Of a stretch of DNA of 64,000 nucleotides, positions 8,264-15,466 are shown in pieces; position 1 is the stretch's first letter, and every line of letters begins with the position of its first letter. The stretch comes from JBBCJT01 sp037190665 (GTDB lineage: Bacteria > Pseudomonadota > Alphaproteobacteria > Acetobacterales > Acetobacteraceae): contig JBBCJT010000030.1 in the NCBI GenBank assembly GCA_037190665.1, positions 1-64,000 on the forward strand, given 5' to 3'. The position numbers were made by a program, and so were the translations under genes. Under the pieces are notes generated by a model. It had not been told where the DNA came from, did not search any database, and saw only the letters and a list, made by a program, of their open reading frames with translations.

Positions 8264-8541
8264 CCGCCCCGCTGCAGGAGGCCGTGCGCGCGGCGCTGCG
8301 CAGCGTGATCGACCCCGAACTGGGCCGCGACCTTGTCGAGCTCGGATTGATCTACGCCACCGAGATCGACGCCGCGGGGGCGGTGCGGGTCGACATGACC
8401 ACCACCACGAGAGGCTGCCCGCTGGCCGGCCTGCTGAAGGAGATGGCGGCCACCAGCGTCGCGGCGGTGGATGGCGTCACCTCGGTCGAGATCCGCCTCG
8501 TCTACGAGCCGGCATGGTCGCCGGCGATGATCCAGGGCTGA
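8260..8541 (+). CDS. DUF59/MIP18-type iron-sulfur assembly factor
   Basis: This 93-residue protein is of the MIP18/PaaD/SufT-type DUF59 family, which helps place Fe-S clusters into target proteins. Recognisable segments are VIDPELGRDLVELGLI and the TTTTRGCPLA region with the conserved Cys. It overlaps the preceding tandem-DUF2249 gene by ATGA, and it is the last gene before the nirK promoter. In this setting a role in repairing or building clusters under NO stress is plausible. That is inference, since the substrate protein is unknown. Confidence 0.85.
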   Translation: MTAPLQEAVRAALRSVIDPELGRDLVELGLIYATEIDAAGAVRVDMTTTTRGCPLAGLLKEMAATSVAAVDGVTSVEIRLVYEPAWSPAMIQG

Positions 8542-8594
8542 CCATCGTGGCGTTTCGGCCACGGGCGCCGATAACCGGCACAAAATCGCAATTG

Positions 8595-8610
8595 CTTGCG
8601 GCGCCGCAAA
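8595..8610 (+). promoter_or_regulatory. NO-responsive Dnr/NnrR-type site upstream of nirK
   Basis: CTTGC-N6-GCAAA keeps the inner TTGC...GCAA palindrome, with one outer mismatch relative to the sites at 1046 and 5961. A TAAGTG hexamer is centred 31 nt downstream and nirK starts at 8683. Confidence 0.72.
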
Positions 8611-8682
8611 CTGCCCCCCCGTGGACGTCCTAAGTGAGGGGCGATCGGACACAACCCGATCGTTCCGAAAGGACAACACGCT

Positions 8683-9813
8683 ATGGTTGAACACCTTGGA
8701 TTTAGCCGCCGGATGATCCTCGCGGGAGCGACGGCCTCCGGCGCAGCCGCGCCGGTTCTGGTTGCCGCGCCGGCCCGGGCTGCGAACGCACCCGCGGCGG
8801 CAGCCGCTGCCGCCGCCGAAATTGACAGGCTGCCCCGCGTGAAGGTCGATCTGGTCGACCCGCCCTTCGTGCATGCGCACGAGCAGGTTGCGACCGGTGG
8901 CCCGAAGGTCGTCGAATTCAAGATGACGATCGAGGAGAAGAAGATCGTCCTCGACGATCAGGGCACGGAGGTCTTCGCCTTCACCTTCAACGGCACCGTC
9001 CCCGGCCCGCTGATGGTGGTGCACGAGGGCGACTACGTCGAGCTGACGCTGGTCAATCCCGAGACCAACGAGCTGATGCACAACATCGACTTCCACTCGG
9101 CGACCGGTGCGCTCGGCGGCGGTGCGCTGACCGAGGTCAACCCCGGCGAGCAGACCGTGCTGCGCTGGAAGGCGACCCGGCCGGGTGTGTTCGTCTATCA
9201 CTGCGCGCCTCCGGGCATGGTTCCGTGGCACGTCGTCTCGGGCATGAACGGCGCGATCATGGTGCTGCCGCGCGAGGGGCTGCGCGACGAGACCGGCAAG
9301 GCGCTGAAGTACGACCGGGTCTATTACGTCGGCGAGCAGGACTTCTACGTGCCGCGCGACGCGAGCGGGAAGTACAAGCGCTACGCCAGCATCGGCGAGT
9401 CGCATGAGGACACGATCGCGGCGATGCGGACGCTGACCCCCACCCACGTCGTCTTCAACGGCAAGGTCGGCGCGCTGACCGGGGCCAATGCGCTGACCTC
9501 GAAGGTGGGAGAGACGGTGCTGATCGTCCATTCCCAGGCCAACCGCGACACCCGCCCGCATCTGATCGGCGGACACGGCGACTATGTCTGGGCGACCGGC
9601 AAGTTCCGCAACCGTCCCGAGCGCGACCTCGAGACGTGGTTCATCCCGGGCGGCTGTGCGGGGGCGGCGCTCTACACGTTCCTGCAGCCCGGCATCTACG
9701 CCTACGTGAACCACAACCTGATCGAGGCCTTCGAACTCGGCGCCGCCGGGCACTTCAAGGTCGATGGCGACTGGAATGACGATCTGATGAAGAGGCTCAC
9801 CCCGCGCGCCTGA
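8683..9813 (+). CDS. nirK: Copper-containing nitrite reductase
   Basis: NirK reduces nitrite to nitric oxide in the periplasm. The 376-residue precursor begins with a Tat-type signal (SRRMIL followed by a hydrophobic, Ala-rich stretch). All copper ligands expected from the Alcaligenes-type enzyme are visible. They are the HNIDFH pair (His133 type 1, His138 type 2), His173-Cys174 in YHCAP, His183 and Met188 in PWHVVSGM, and the third type 2 His in RPHLIGGHGD near 293-298. It has two cupredoxin domains and no extra C-terminal domain. It is expressed from a TTTGC-N6-GCAAA-type promoter and is followed by a hairpin and nirV. Confidence 0.97.
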   Translation: MVEHLGFSRRMILAGATASGAAAPVLVAAPARAANAPAAAAAAAAEIDRLPRVKVDLVDPPFVHAHEQVATGGPKVVEFKMTIEEKKIVLDDQGTEVFAFTFNGTVPGPLMVVHEGDYVELTLVNPETNELMHNIDFHSATGALGGGALTEVNPGEQTVLRWKATRPGVFVYHCAPPGMVPWHVVSGMNGAIMVLPREGLRDETGKALKYDRVYYVGEQDFYVPRDASGKYKRYASIGESHEDTIAAMRTLTPTHVVFNGKVGALTGANALTSKVGETVLIVHSQANRDTRPHLIGGHGDYVWATGKFRNRPERDLETWFIPGGCAGAALYTFLQPGIYAYVNHNLIEAFELGAAGHFKVDGDWNDDLMKRLTPRA

Positions 9814-9829
9814 CCTGACCTTCGCTACG

Positions 9830-9860
9830 GACGCCCCGCGCGCAGGCCGCACGGGGCGTC
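9830..9860 (+). terminator. Hairpin between nirK and nirV
   Basis: A 9-bp perfect stem (GACGCCCCG / CGGGGCGTC) with a 13-nt loop lies 17 nt after the nirK stop. No T-run follows, so it may only partly terminate or may stabilise the nirK transcript, leaving nirV and norEF expressed at a lower level by read-through. Confidence 0.55.
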
Positions 9861-9888
9861 TGCCCTCTGAACGATGGAGGCCGCCATC

Positions 9889-10767
9889 ATGCGCAGATCG
9901 GCCCGGCTGCTGACCTGGGTGATCGTGCTTTCGGCCGGAATGCTCGCCGGCGCCACCGTGCTGCTCGTCCCGCGCACGCCGACGGATGCGGCGTCCTACC
10001 GGCCCCGGACCGTCACCGTGCCGCCCGGCACCTTCAGCCATCGCGTCGACGGCGAATTCATCCGCGACGGACAGCAGGCCGACGCGCCGATGGTCCCGAT
10101 CCGGATCGATGCGCCGGTGGAGGTCATGGCCTTCCAGGTGACGCGGGCGGAATACGCGCGCTGTGTCGCCGACGGCGCCTGCCAGCGCCCGGACCGCCCC
10201 GAGGATCGCGGCGAGCTGCCGGTCACCGGCGTGAACTACATCGACGCCAGTGCCTATGCGCAGTGGCTGTCGCAAAGAACGGGGCAGACCTGGCGGCTGC
10301 CCGACGAGCACGAATGGGCCTATGTCGCGGGATCGCGCTTCGTGGACGATGCCCACGGCATCGATCCGGACGACCGCAACCCGGCCAGGCGCTGGATCGC
10401 CGAGTACGAGCGCGCCGCGGCGCGCAAGAGCAGCAACGCCGACCCGCGGACGCGCCCGGTGGGCAGCTTCGGCGCGAACGAGCACGGCATCCACGACCTC
10501 GCCAGCAATGTCTGGGAATGGACCCGGACCTGCCACCGCCGGGTCATCCTCGATGCCGAGGGGCGCTCTATCCGGGAGACCCGGACCTGCGGCGTCTACG
10601 TGGCGGCGGGCCGCCACCGCGCCCCGATGACGCTGTTCGTGCGCGATCCGAAATCCGGCGGCTGCTCGGTCGCCACACCGCCTGACCATCTCGGCTTCCG
10701 CCTCGTCCGGCAGCCGGAATGGCGGGAACAGGTCGTTGCGAGCTTGCGCAACCGGCTGCGCATCTGA
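9889..10767 (+). CDS. nirV: NirV, formylglycine-generating-enzyme-like protein
   Basis: NirV accompanies nirK in many denitrifiers and belongs to the SUMF1/FGE-sulfatase family; its exact role is not settled. The 292-residue protein has an N-terminal hydrophobic segment (about residues 5-28) that exports or anchors it. An FGE-type domain follows, recognisable from QVTRAEYARCV, LPDEHEWAYVAG and NVWEWTRTC. ATG 9889 is chosen because GGAGG at 9876-9880 precedes it. Its stop overlaps the start of norE, so nirV-norE-norF are translated together. Confidence 0.9.
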   Translation: MRRSARLLTWVIVLSAGMLAGATVLLVPRTPTDAASYRPRTVTVPPGTFSHRVDGEFIRDGQQADAPMVPIRIDAPVEVMAFQVTRAEYARCVADGACQRPDRPEDRGELPVTGVNYIDASAYAQWLSQRTGQTWRLPDEHEWAYVAGSRFVDDAHGIDPDDRNPARRWIAEYERAAARKSSNADPRTRPVGSFGANEHGIHDLASNVWEWTRTCHRRVILDAEGRSIRETRTCGVYVAAGRHRAPMTLFVRDPKSGGCSVATPPDHLGFRLVRQPEWREQVVASLRNRLRI

Positions 10768-11312
10768 TGGATGGCGGCGCCCCGGTCATCGCCCGCCTGG
10801 AGACGGCGGACGAACCCCGCATCGAGCTGCTGCTGTGGATCCTGATCTGGAGCGAGCTCGCGGTCTTCACCGCGCTGCTCGCCGCCTTCACGATCGCCAA
10901 TGTGCTCGATCCGGCGGGGTTCGCCGCCACGCGGAGCCATCTCGACCTCGGGCAGGCCGGCATCGCCACCGCCGTGCTGCTGACCAGCGGCCTGTTCGCC
11001 GCCCGCGCCCCGCGGATGCGGCATCCGTCGCGGGACCTGTTGCTGGCGGCGGCGGGCGGGGCCCTGTTCTGCGCCCTCAAGATCTCCGCCTATCTGCGGG
11101 AACTGCCGCTGGCCGGCGCGCAGGACGGACGGATGTTCGAGATGTACGTGCTAATCACCGGCTTCCATCTCGTGCACGTCTTCTTCGGCACGCTGCTGCT
11201 GGCCGGCGTGGCGTGGCGGCCGTCGCGGACGGCGGTGACCACGGTGGTGACGATCTGGCACGTCATCGACCTTGTCTGGATCACCATTCTGCCAGTCGTC
11301 TATATCGGTTGA
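10767..11312 (+). CDS. norE: NorE, cytochrome oxidase subunit III-like protein
   Basis: NorE is a membrane protein related to cytochrome c oxidase subunit III that supports NO reductase activity in denitrifiers. The 181-residue protein has about five helices and family-type segments such as WSELAVFTALL and GFHLVHVFFGT. It begins in an ATGA overlap with nirV and is followed after 3 nt by norF. The norE/norF pairing next to nirK instead of next to norCBQD is a rearrangement relative to some other denitrifiers. Confidence 0.88.
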   Translation: MDGGAPVIARLETADEPRIELLLWILIWSELAVFTALLAAFTIANVLDPAGFAATRSHLDLGQAGIATAVLLTSGLFAARAPRMRHPSRDLLLAAAGGALFCALKISAYLRELPLAGAQDGRMFEMYVLITGFHLVHVFFGTLLLAGVAWRPSRTAVTTVVTIWHVIDLVWITILPVVYIG

Positions 11313-11315
11313 GCC

Positions 11316-11576
11316 GTGCGACCGATCCGTAACCTCTCGCCCCTGCAGGTCTGGTGCGGCCTGCTGGCCGTCACCGGGCTGAGCCTGCTGGTCGCCATGT
11401 CGATGCGCGCCGGACTCGTGGTGATCGGGCTGCTCACCGTGTTGAAGGCCGTGCTGATCGTGCACGGCTTCATGCACCTTCCGCGCAACTCGCCCTATCT
11501 CGGCCGCATCCTGATCGGCTATGCTTGGGTGATTGCGATTCTCGCCACGGTGCGGATGGGCGTGCGTATCGGGTGA
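11316..11576 (+). CDS. norF: NorF-like small membrane protein (cytochrome oxidase subunit IV-like)
   Basis: This 86-residue protein has two or three membrane helices and the segment VLKAVLIVHGFMHL typical of the caa3/bo3 oxidase subunit IV family to which NorF belongs. It begins with GTG at 11316, 3 nt after norE, so it is almost certainly co-translated. NorF is needed for full NO reductase activity in some species but is not catalytic. Size and position make the assignment likely. Confidence 0.82.
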   Translation: MRPIRNLSPLQVWCGLLAVTGLSLLVAMSMRAGLVVIGLLTVLKAVLIVHGFMHLPRNSPYLGRILIGYAWVIAILATVRMGVRIG

Positions 11577-11644
11577 TGCCGCCGGCTGCGGGCGACGCCA
11601 CCTTGAACGGCCGGGCGGGGTGCGGGCATAGTTCGCGGCGACCG

Positions 11645-11658
11645 GTGACACCGGTCAC
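11645..11658 (+). promoter_or_regulatory. GTGAC-N4-GTCAC palindrome upstream of the Crp/Fnr regulator
   Basis: This perfect inverted repeat has 5-nt arms and a 4-nt spacer, centred about 42 nt before the start of the regulator gene. The arm and spacer geometry is that of a Crp/Fnr-type operator, but the half-site differs from the TTTGC sites. It may mediate auto-control or control by another regulator. Confidence 0.4.
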
Positions 11659-11693
11659 GCCACATTTCTGCGACCGGGACAGCGATCTCGCTC

Positions 11694-12389
11694 ATGCCGA
11701 TGGATCATAATGCCCTGCGCGCGATGCCGATCTTCGCATCGATGACCGACGAGCAGATCGAGCGGGTGGGCGCGCAGGCCACGATCCTCCGGATCCCGCA
11801 GGGCAAGTCCGTCTTTCAGCAGGGCGCGCCCGGGACCCATTTCTACCTGCTGCTGCAGGGCAGGCTGAAGGTGACGCAGGTCACCTCGGCCGGCCAGCAG
11901 ATCATCATGCGCGTGGTCCATCCGGGAGATCTGTTCGGCTTCACCCGCGCGCTGAACCGGCCGGATTATCCGGGCACCGCGAACGCTGCGGTGGACAGCC
12001 TGGTCGCGGCCTGGCGCGCGGAGATGTGGGACACGTTGGTGCAGAACTTCCCGGATGTCGCCATGAACGCCATCCGCAGCATTGGTGAGCGGCTGAATGA
12101 GGCGCACACACGGATCCGGGAATTCTCGACCGAGGAGGTGGAGAAGCGGATCGCGCACGCGATCCTGCGGCTGATCGATCAGGCGGGGCGGCCGGATCGC
12201 GGCGGGACCCGCGTGGATTTCCCGATCTCGCGGCGCGACATCGCCGAGATGACCGGCACCACGCTCCATACGGTGTCGCGCACGCTGAGCGCCTGGCAGG
12301 GCCGCGGCCTCGTCGAGGGCGGGCGGCAGACGCTGCTGGTCAGCAATATTCCGGGCCTGAGGCGGCTGGCGGAGAGCGAGGAAGGCTGA
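11694..12389 (+). CDS. Crp/Fnr family regulator, Dnr/NnrR-like
   Basis: The 231-residue protein has an N-terminal cyclic-nucleotide-binding-type beta-roll (residues about 12-120), a dimerisation helix, and a C-terminal winged helix containing RRDIAEMTGTTLHTVSRTLS (about 180-199). The cysteines that hold the FNR [4Fe-4S] cluster are absent, so it is not an oxygen-sensing FNR. The Dnr/NnrR group, which responds to NO, fits best given the nir and nor genes and the shared palindromes upstream. ATGs at 11694, 11700 and 11724 are possible starts and no strong ribosome site decides between them. It is convergent with the pseudoazurin gene. Confidence 0.85.
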   Translation: MPMDHNALRAMPIFASMTDEQIERVGAQATILRIPQGKSVFQQGAPGTHFYLLLQGRLKVTQVTSAGQQIIMRVVHPGDLFGFTRALNRPDYPGTANAAVDSLVAAWRAEMWDTLVQNFPDVAMNAIRSIGERLNEAHTRIREFSTEEVEKRIAHAILRLIDQAGRPDRGGTRVDFPISRRDIAEMTGTTLHTVSRTLSAWQGRGLVEGGRQTLLVSNIPGLRRLAESEEG

Positions 12390-12399
12390 GGGCGGTCCC

Positions 12400-12426
12400 G
12401 GGCCGGACGATCGGTGCGTCCGGCCC
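12400..12426. terminator. Bidirectional hairpin between the regulator and pseudoazurin genes
   Basis: A 9-bp perfect stem (GGGCCGGAC / GTCCGGCCC) lies in the 50-nt gap between two convergent stops. Its position suits it to end transcription from both sides. Confidence 0.65.
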
Positions 12427-12439
12427 CGGCGGCTTTCGC

Positions 12440-12874
12440 CTACTTGTCGGCCTGCGCGACCAGCGCGGTGAAGACCTGCCGCGCCTTGCCCGGATGCCGG
12501 GCGGCCTTGGCCTCCTCCAGGTTGGTCGGCTCGCCGACCACGATCAGCGCGACCATGCCCATGCCGTAATGCGGCTTGCACTTGATCCCGTAGACGCCCG
12601 GCACGGTGAACGTGACGCTCACTTCCTCGTCGATCTTGCCGACGAAGGGGGTGGCGCCGGCGGGCATCATCTGCGGCACGCTTTCGGCGTTGTGTCCCCG
12701 GTCGGTGGCGATGAACTTCACCGTGTCACCGGGCGCGATCCGCACGAAGGCGGGCTCGTACACCATGGCTCCGCCTGCCCCCTTGTTGAGCATCCGGATC
12801 TCGATCTCGGCCGCGCTCGCCGCCGTTGACATCATCAGGGACATCAGCGCGCCGGCCAGCATCATCCTGAACAT
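12440..12874 (-). CDS. Pseudoazurin (blue copper electron carrier)
   Basis: Pseudoazurin is a periplasmic type 1 copper protein that donates electrons to NirK and other denitrification enzymes. The 144-residue precursor has a signal peptide ending at about residue 22 (AASA-AE). The copper ligands are visible as His61 (GHNAE), Cys99, His102 and Met107 (KCKPHYGMGM). ATG 12874 is preferred since CAAGGAGA lies just upstream; an earlier in-frame start at 12901 would precede that ribosome site. A variant TTTGC/ACAAT palindrome lies about 75 nt upstream, so it probably belongs to the same NO regulon as nirK. Confidence 0.93.
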   Translation of the reverse strand: MFRMMLAGALMSLMMSTAASAAEIEIRMLNKGAGGAMVYEPAFVRIAPGDTVKFIATDRGHNAESVPQMMPAGATPFVGKIDEEVSVTFTVPGVYGIKCKPHYGMGMVALIVVGEPTNLEEAKAARHPGKARQVFTALVAQADK

Positions 12875-12948
12875 TCGGATCTCCTTGAATCGTCCGCGCA
12901 AGGTCCTGCTGCGGATGCCTGCTCGTAGCGCGATGCCGCGAAGAGAAA

Positions 12949-12964
12949 ATTGTGGTTGCGCAAA
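12949..12964 (-). promoter_or_regulatory. Degenerate Dnr/NnrR-type site upstream of pseudoazurin
   Basis: Read on the minus strand this is TTTGC-N6-ACAAT. The left half-site is perfect; the right differs from GCAAA at two positions, one of them in the TTGC...GCAA core. A TACGAG hexamer is centred 32 nt downstream on the same strand, matching the spacing at the other three sites. This fits with weaker co-regulation of pseudoazurin. Confidence 0.55.
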
Positions 12965-13130
12965 CAGGGGCGAAGGAAGCGGTGGTGCTGTTTTGGCGGG
13001 TGTTCATTGCCGTGCTTCAGATGCAAGCGGGGCGTGCGGCGGGGCCAGTTTCAGCCACCTGCCGCGGCGGAGTGTGTTCGGCCTTTGGCGCGTCGTCACA
13101 GCGTCCGGCACGGACAGAACGATACGTATA

Positions 13131-13144
13131 GTTTCTATTGAAAC
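13131..13144. promoter_or_regulatory. GTTTC-N4-GAAAC palindrome in an AT-richer patch
   Basis: A perfect inverted repeat with 5-nt arms lies directly beside ATACGTAT, itself palindromic (13122-13129). The patch is markedly less GC-rich than its surroundings and could be an operator or promoter. No gene with a clear start follows closely on either strand, so its target is unknown. Confidence 0.3.
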
Positions 13145-13229
13145 GGATTTAAGAGAGCAGGAAACGATAGGATCGGGAGGCTGCGAGCCTCGGCCTGCCA
13201 AGCCGCACATGAGTGTCCTGGTGGCAACA

Positions 13230-13448
13230 TCAGGCAGCATCCCCACACAGCGGCGGCGCGTTGCCCAACGTAGGGAAGGCAGTACCGCTGCCAACTTCAT
13301 CTGGATTGTCGCAGGCCGCCTTGTCCGCCCATCCCGGGCGGGGATCGAGCACTTCGGCCAGCACGCCCTTCAGGAGCGGCAGGCTGAAGAATGGGTCGGT
13401 GACGAATTCGACCTTGGCGAGCGACCGCGCTCCATCCCGACCTGCGCG
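13230..13448 (-). pseudogene. Possible remnant of an unidentified gene
   Basis: On the minus strand, between an in-frame stop at 13449-13451 and a stop at 13230-13232, lies an open 72-codon stretch with normal-looking protein composition. It includes EFVTDPFFSLPLLKGVLAE followed by an acidic, Trp-containing tail. No start codon or ribosome site precedes it. It reads like the C-terminal end of a protein whose upstream part is gone. I do not recognise the family, and a chance open frame in GC-rich DNA cannot be excluded. Confidence 0.3.
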
Positions 13449-13843
13449 CTATGGAGCATGCCCTCAATGCCGGCAGACGGGCAGGCGTCCTCATCCGATC
13501 CAGTCGCGCGGATACCGCCGGATCGACAACCGTCCGCCTAACGGCCGCGGTCGTTAAGTGACCGCGCCGTACAGGCAAGCGCCCAGGCGCCGCACATGAC
13601 GTCACATCGCGAAGGCAGTTCCGGGCAAATCCCGTGCAAGAGCCCGGCCGCCCGGCACCCCCGTGCAGGCCACGCGATCTGCACTGGATCGACACAGCCC
13701 CGACGGGTGGCGGGCGCTGCGAACACCCGTCCTGCCCAGCATCACATTCAGTAATGGCTCGGGCGCGATTATGAATTTGAGGACCGCCAGCAAGAAACCG
13801 CAACGTCAGCCCTGCCGTGGAGCAACTCCCGATCAGGGCCGCA

Positions 13844-15466
13844 ATGGATCTCTCTTCCGCCGAGATAATCGCCCGCCACCAGCAGCACCGCGCCGCGCTC
13901 GAGGCACAGCCGCTGCCAGCCAGCCTCGGCGCCCTGCTCGACGCCGCAGCGGAGGATTCCCCCGACACGGTCTACTGGGCGCCCCTCGGCGGCGGCCCCT
14001 CCCTGACCTACCGCGACTTCCACCTCGCGACCTGCCGGTGCGCGGCCGCGCTGGCGGCCCTCGGCGTCCGGCCCGGCAGTCTGGTCGCCGTCATGCTGCC
14101 GAACATCCCCGAATACGCGATCACCTGGTTCGCGCTCGCGAAGCTGGGTGCGGCGATGGTCGCGATCAACACGCGGTACACTGCGCCGGAGCTGACCTCG
14201 GCCCTCGATATCGCCCAGCCCGGCCACATCGTCATCGAGCAGGGCTTTCTGAGCGTCCTCGACGCAGTGCCCGCGGCTTCGAAGCCCGCGCGCGGTAACA
14301 CGATCGTCTGCGGCGCGGATCGCCCACAAGGCATGCACGGCTGGAACGCGATCGTCGACGCCGCCGGCCCTGCCTTTCCCGCCCCCGAACGCATCGACCC
14401 GGACGCGCTGTTCTCGATCCAGTTCACCTCCGGCTCCACGGCCCGGCCCAAGGGCTGCATGCTGTCGCAACGCTACTGGCTGATCCTCGGTCTGGTGCGC
14501 TCGCAGCAGGGCCCGCCCGTCAGCCGCGTGCTGGTCGATGCGCCGCTTCACTACATGGGCGCGCAATGGCGCCTGCTGATGACCATGTACCTGCGCGGCA
14601 CCGCCTACGTCGCCGAACGGCGCAGCCTGACGCACTATGTCGATCAGCTCGCCGAGAACCGCATCGAGTTCGCCTCGGTCACGGACGCGCAGGCGAAGCT
14701 CCCCGACGACCCGCGCCTCGGGCACCTCTCGCTGAAATGGATGTCATCGTCCGGGATGAGAGGGAGCATCCGCGCCGCCGCGCAGAAGCGCATGGGCGCG
14801 CCGATACGCGAACTCTACGGCTCCACCGAAGCCGGCTCGTGCCTCTATGTGCCCATCGATGCCGAGGCACTGGTAGGGACCGAGTCCTGCGGACTGCCCG
14901 CGCCGTACCGCTCCTGCGCCATCGTTGATGCGACCGGCAAGCCGGTGGCCAGGGGCGAGCCGGGCGAACTGCTCGTCTCGGGCCCCGGCATCCTGCTGGG
15001 CTACTACCGGAACCCCGAGGCGACGGCGGCATCCTTTCAGGGGGAGTGGTTCCGCACCGGCGACCTGTTCCGGCAGGACGAGGACGGATTCTACTACATC
15101 CTCGGCCGCATCAAGGACATCGTCCGCCGCAGCGGCGAGAACATCTCGGCCCTCGAGGTCGAGGCCGTCGTCAGGAGCATCCCCGGCATCGTCGATGCCG
15201 CGGTGATCCCGGTACCGGACGAACGCCACGGCGAGGAGGTCAAGGTCTTCCTCATGACGCCCGACGGCCGGGCCTCGCCGTCGCCGACCGAGATCGCGGC
15301 GCACTGCCAGGCCCATCTCGCCGCATTCAAGCGCCCCCGCTTCCTCGAATACCGCTCCGCCCTGCCGCTGACGTCTTCGGGGAAGGTCTCCAAGGGCGAG
15401 CTTCGCAACGCCGACCACGACCCGCGTTCCGGCTGCTTCGACCTTGTTGAGGACAAATGGACATGA
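13844..15466 (+). CDS. AMP-dependent acyl-CoA synthetase/ligase
   Basis: This ANL-superfamily ligase activates a carboxylic acid to its CoA thioester through an acyl-adenylate. The roughly 540-residue protein has the P-loop-like FTSGSTARPKG motif near residue 195, the YGSTEAG segment, the RTGDLFRQDEDGFYYILGR hinge region and the C-terminal catalytic Lys in SSGKVSKGEL. The substrate is not evident. GTG 13817 is an alternative start adding nine residues. Its end overlaps the next gene by 10 nt, which links it to an uptake protein and to four hotdog-fold enzymes in an apparent catabolic operon. Confidence 0.9.
   Translation: MDLSSAEIIARHQQHRAALEAQPLPASLGALLDAAAEDSPDTVYWAPLGGGPSLTYRDFHLATCRCAAALAALGVRPGSLVAVMLPNIPEYAITWFALAKLGAAMVAINTRYTAPELTSALDIAQPGHIVIEQGFLSVLDAVPAASKPARGNTIVCGADRPQGMHGWNAIVDAAGPAFPAPERIDPDALFSIQFTSGSTARPKGCMLSQRYWLILGLVRSQQGPPVSRVLVDAPLHYMGAQWRLLMTMYLRGTAYVAERRSLTHYVDQLAENRIEFASVTDAQAKLPDDPRLGHLSLKWMSSSGMRGSIRAAAQKRMGAPIRELYGSTEAGSCLYVPIDAEALVGTESCGLPAPYRSCAIVDATGKPVARGEPGELLVSGPGILLGYYRNPEATAASFQGEWFRTGDLFRQDEDGFYYILGRIKDIVRRSGENISALEVEAVVRSIPGIVDAAVIPVPDERHGEEVKVFLMTPDGRASPSPTEIAAHCQAHLAAFKRPRFLEYRSALPLTSSGKVSKGELRNADHDPRSGCFDLVEDKWT

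Larger units (their letters stand above)
12965..13843. other. Long gene-poor stretch
   Basis: About 0.9 kb separates the denitrification island from the next clear gene. It contains patches with lower GC than the rest of the window, around 13110-13160 and 13740-13800. No convincing intact gene was found on either strand: the open frames here lack family features and clear ribosome sites. Two items inside are listed separately, a palindrome at 13131 and a possible gene remnant at 13230-13448. The stretch may be an old insertion or deletion scar at the border between the island and the accessory cluster. Confidence 0.6.

Noticed and set aside
11694..12389. Calling the Crp/Fnr regulator FNR or FixK
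   Set aside because: The cysteines for an Fe-S cluster are absent, and the upstream motifs in the island are TTTGC-type, not TTGAT-N4-ATCAA.
12606..13541. A 311-codon plus-strand frame covering pseudoazurin and the gene-poor stretch
   Set aside because: Its first part is antisense to a firm pseudoazurin gene and the rest shows no family feature, ribosome site or consistent composition.
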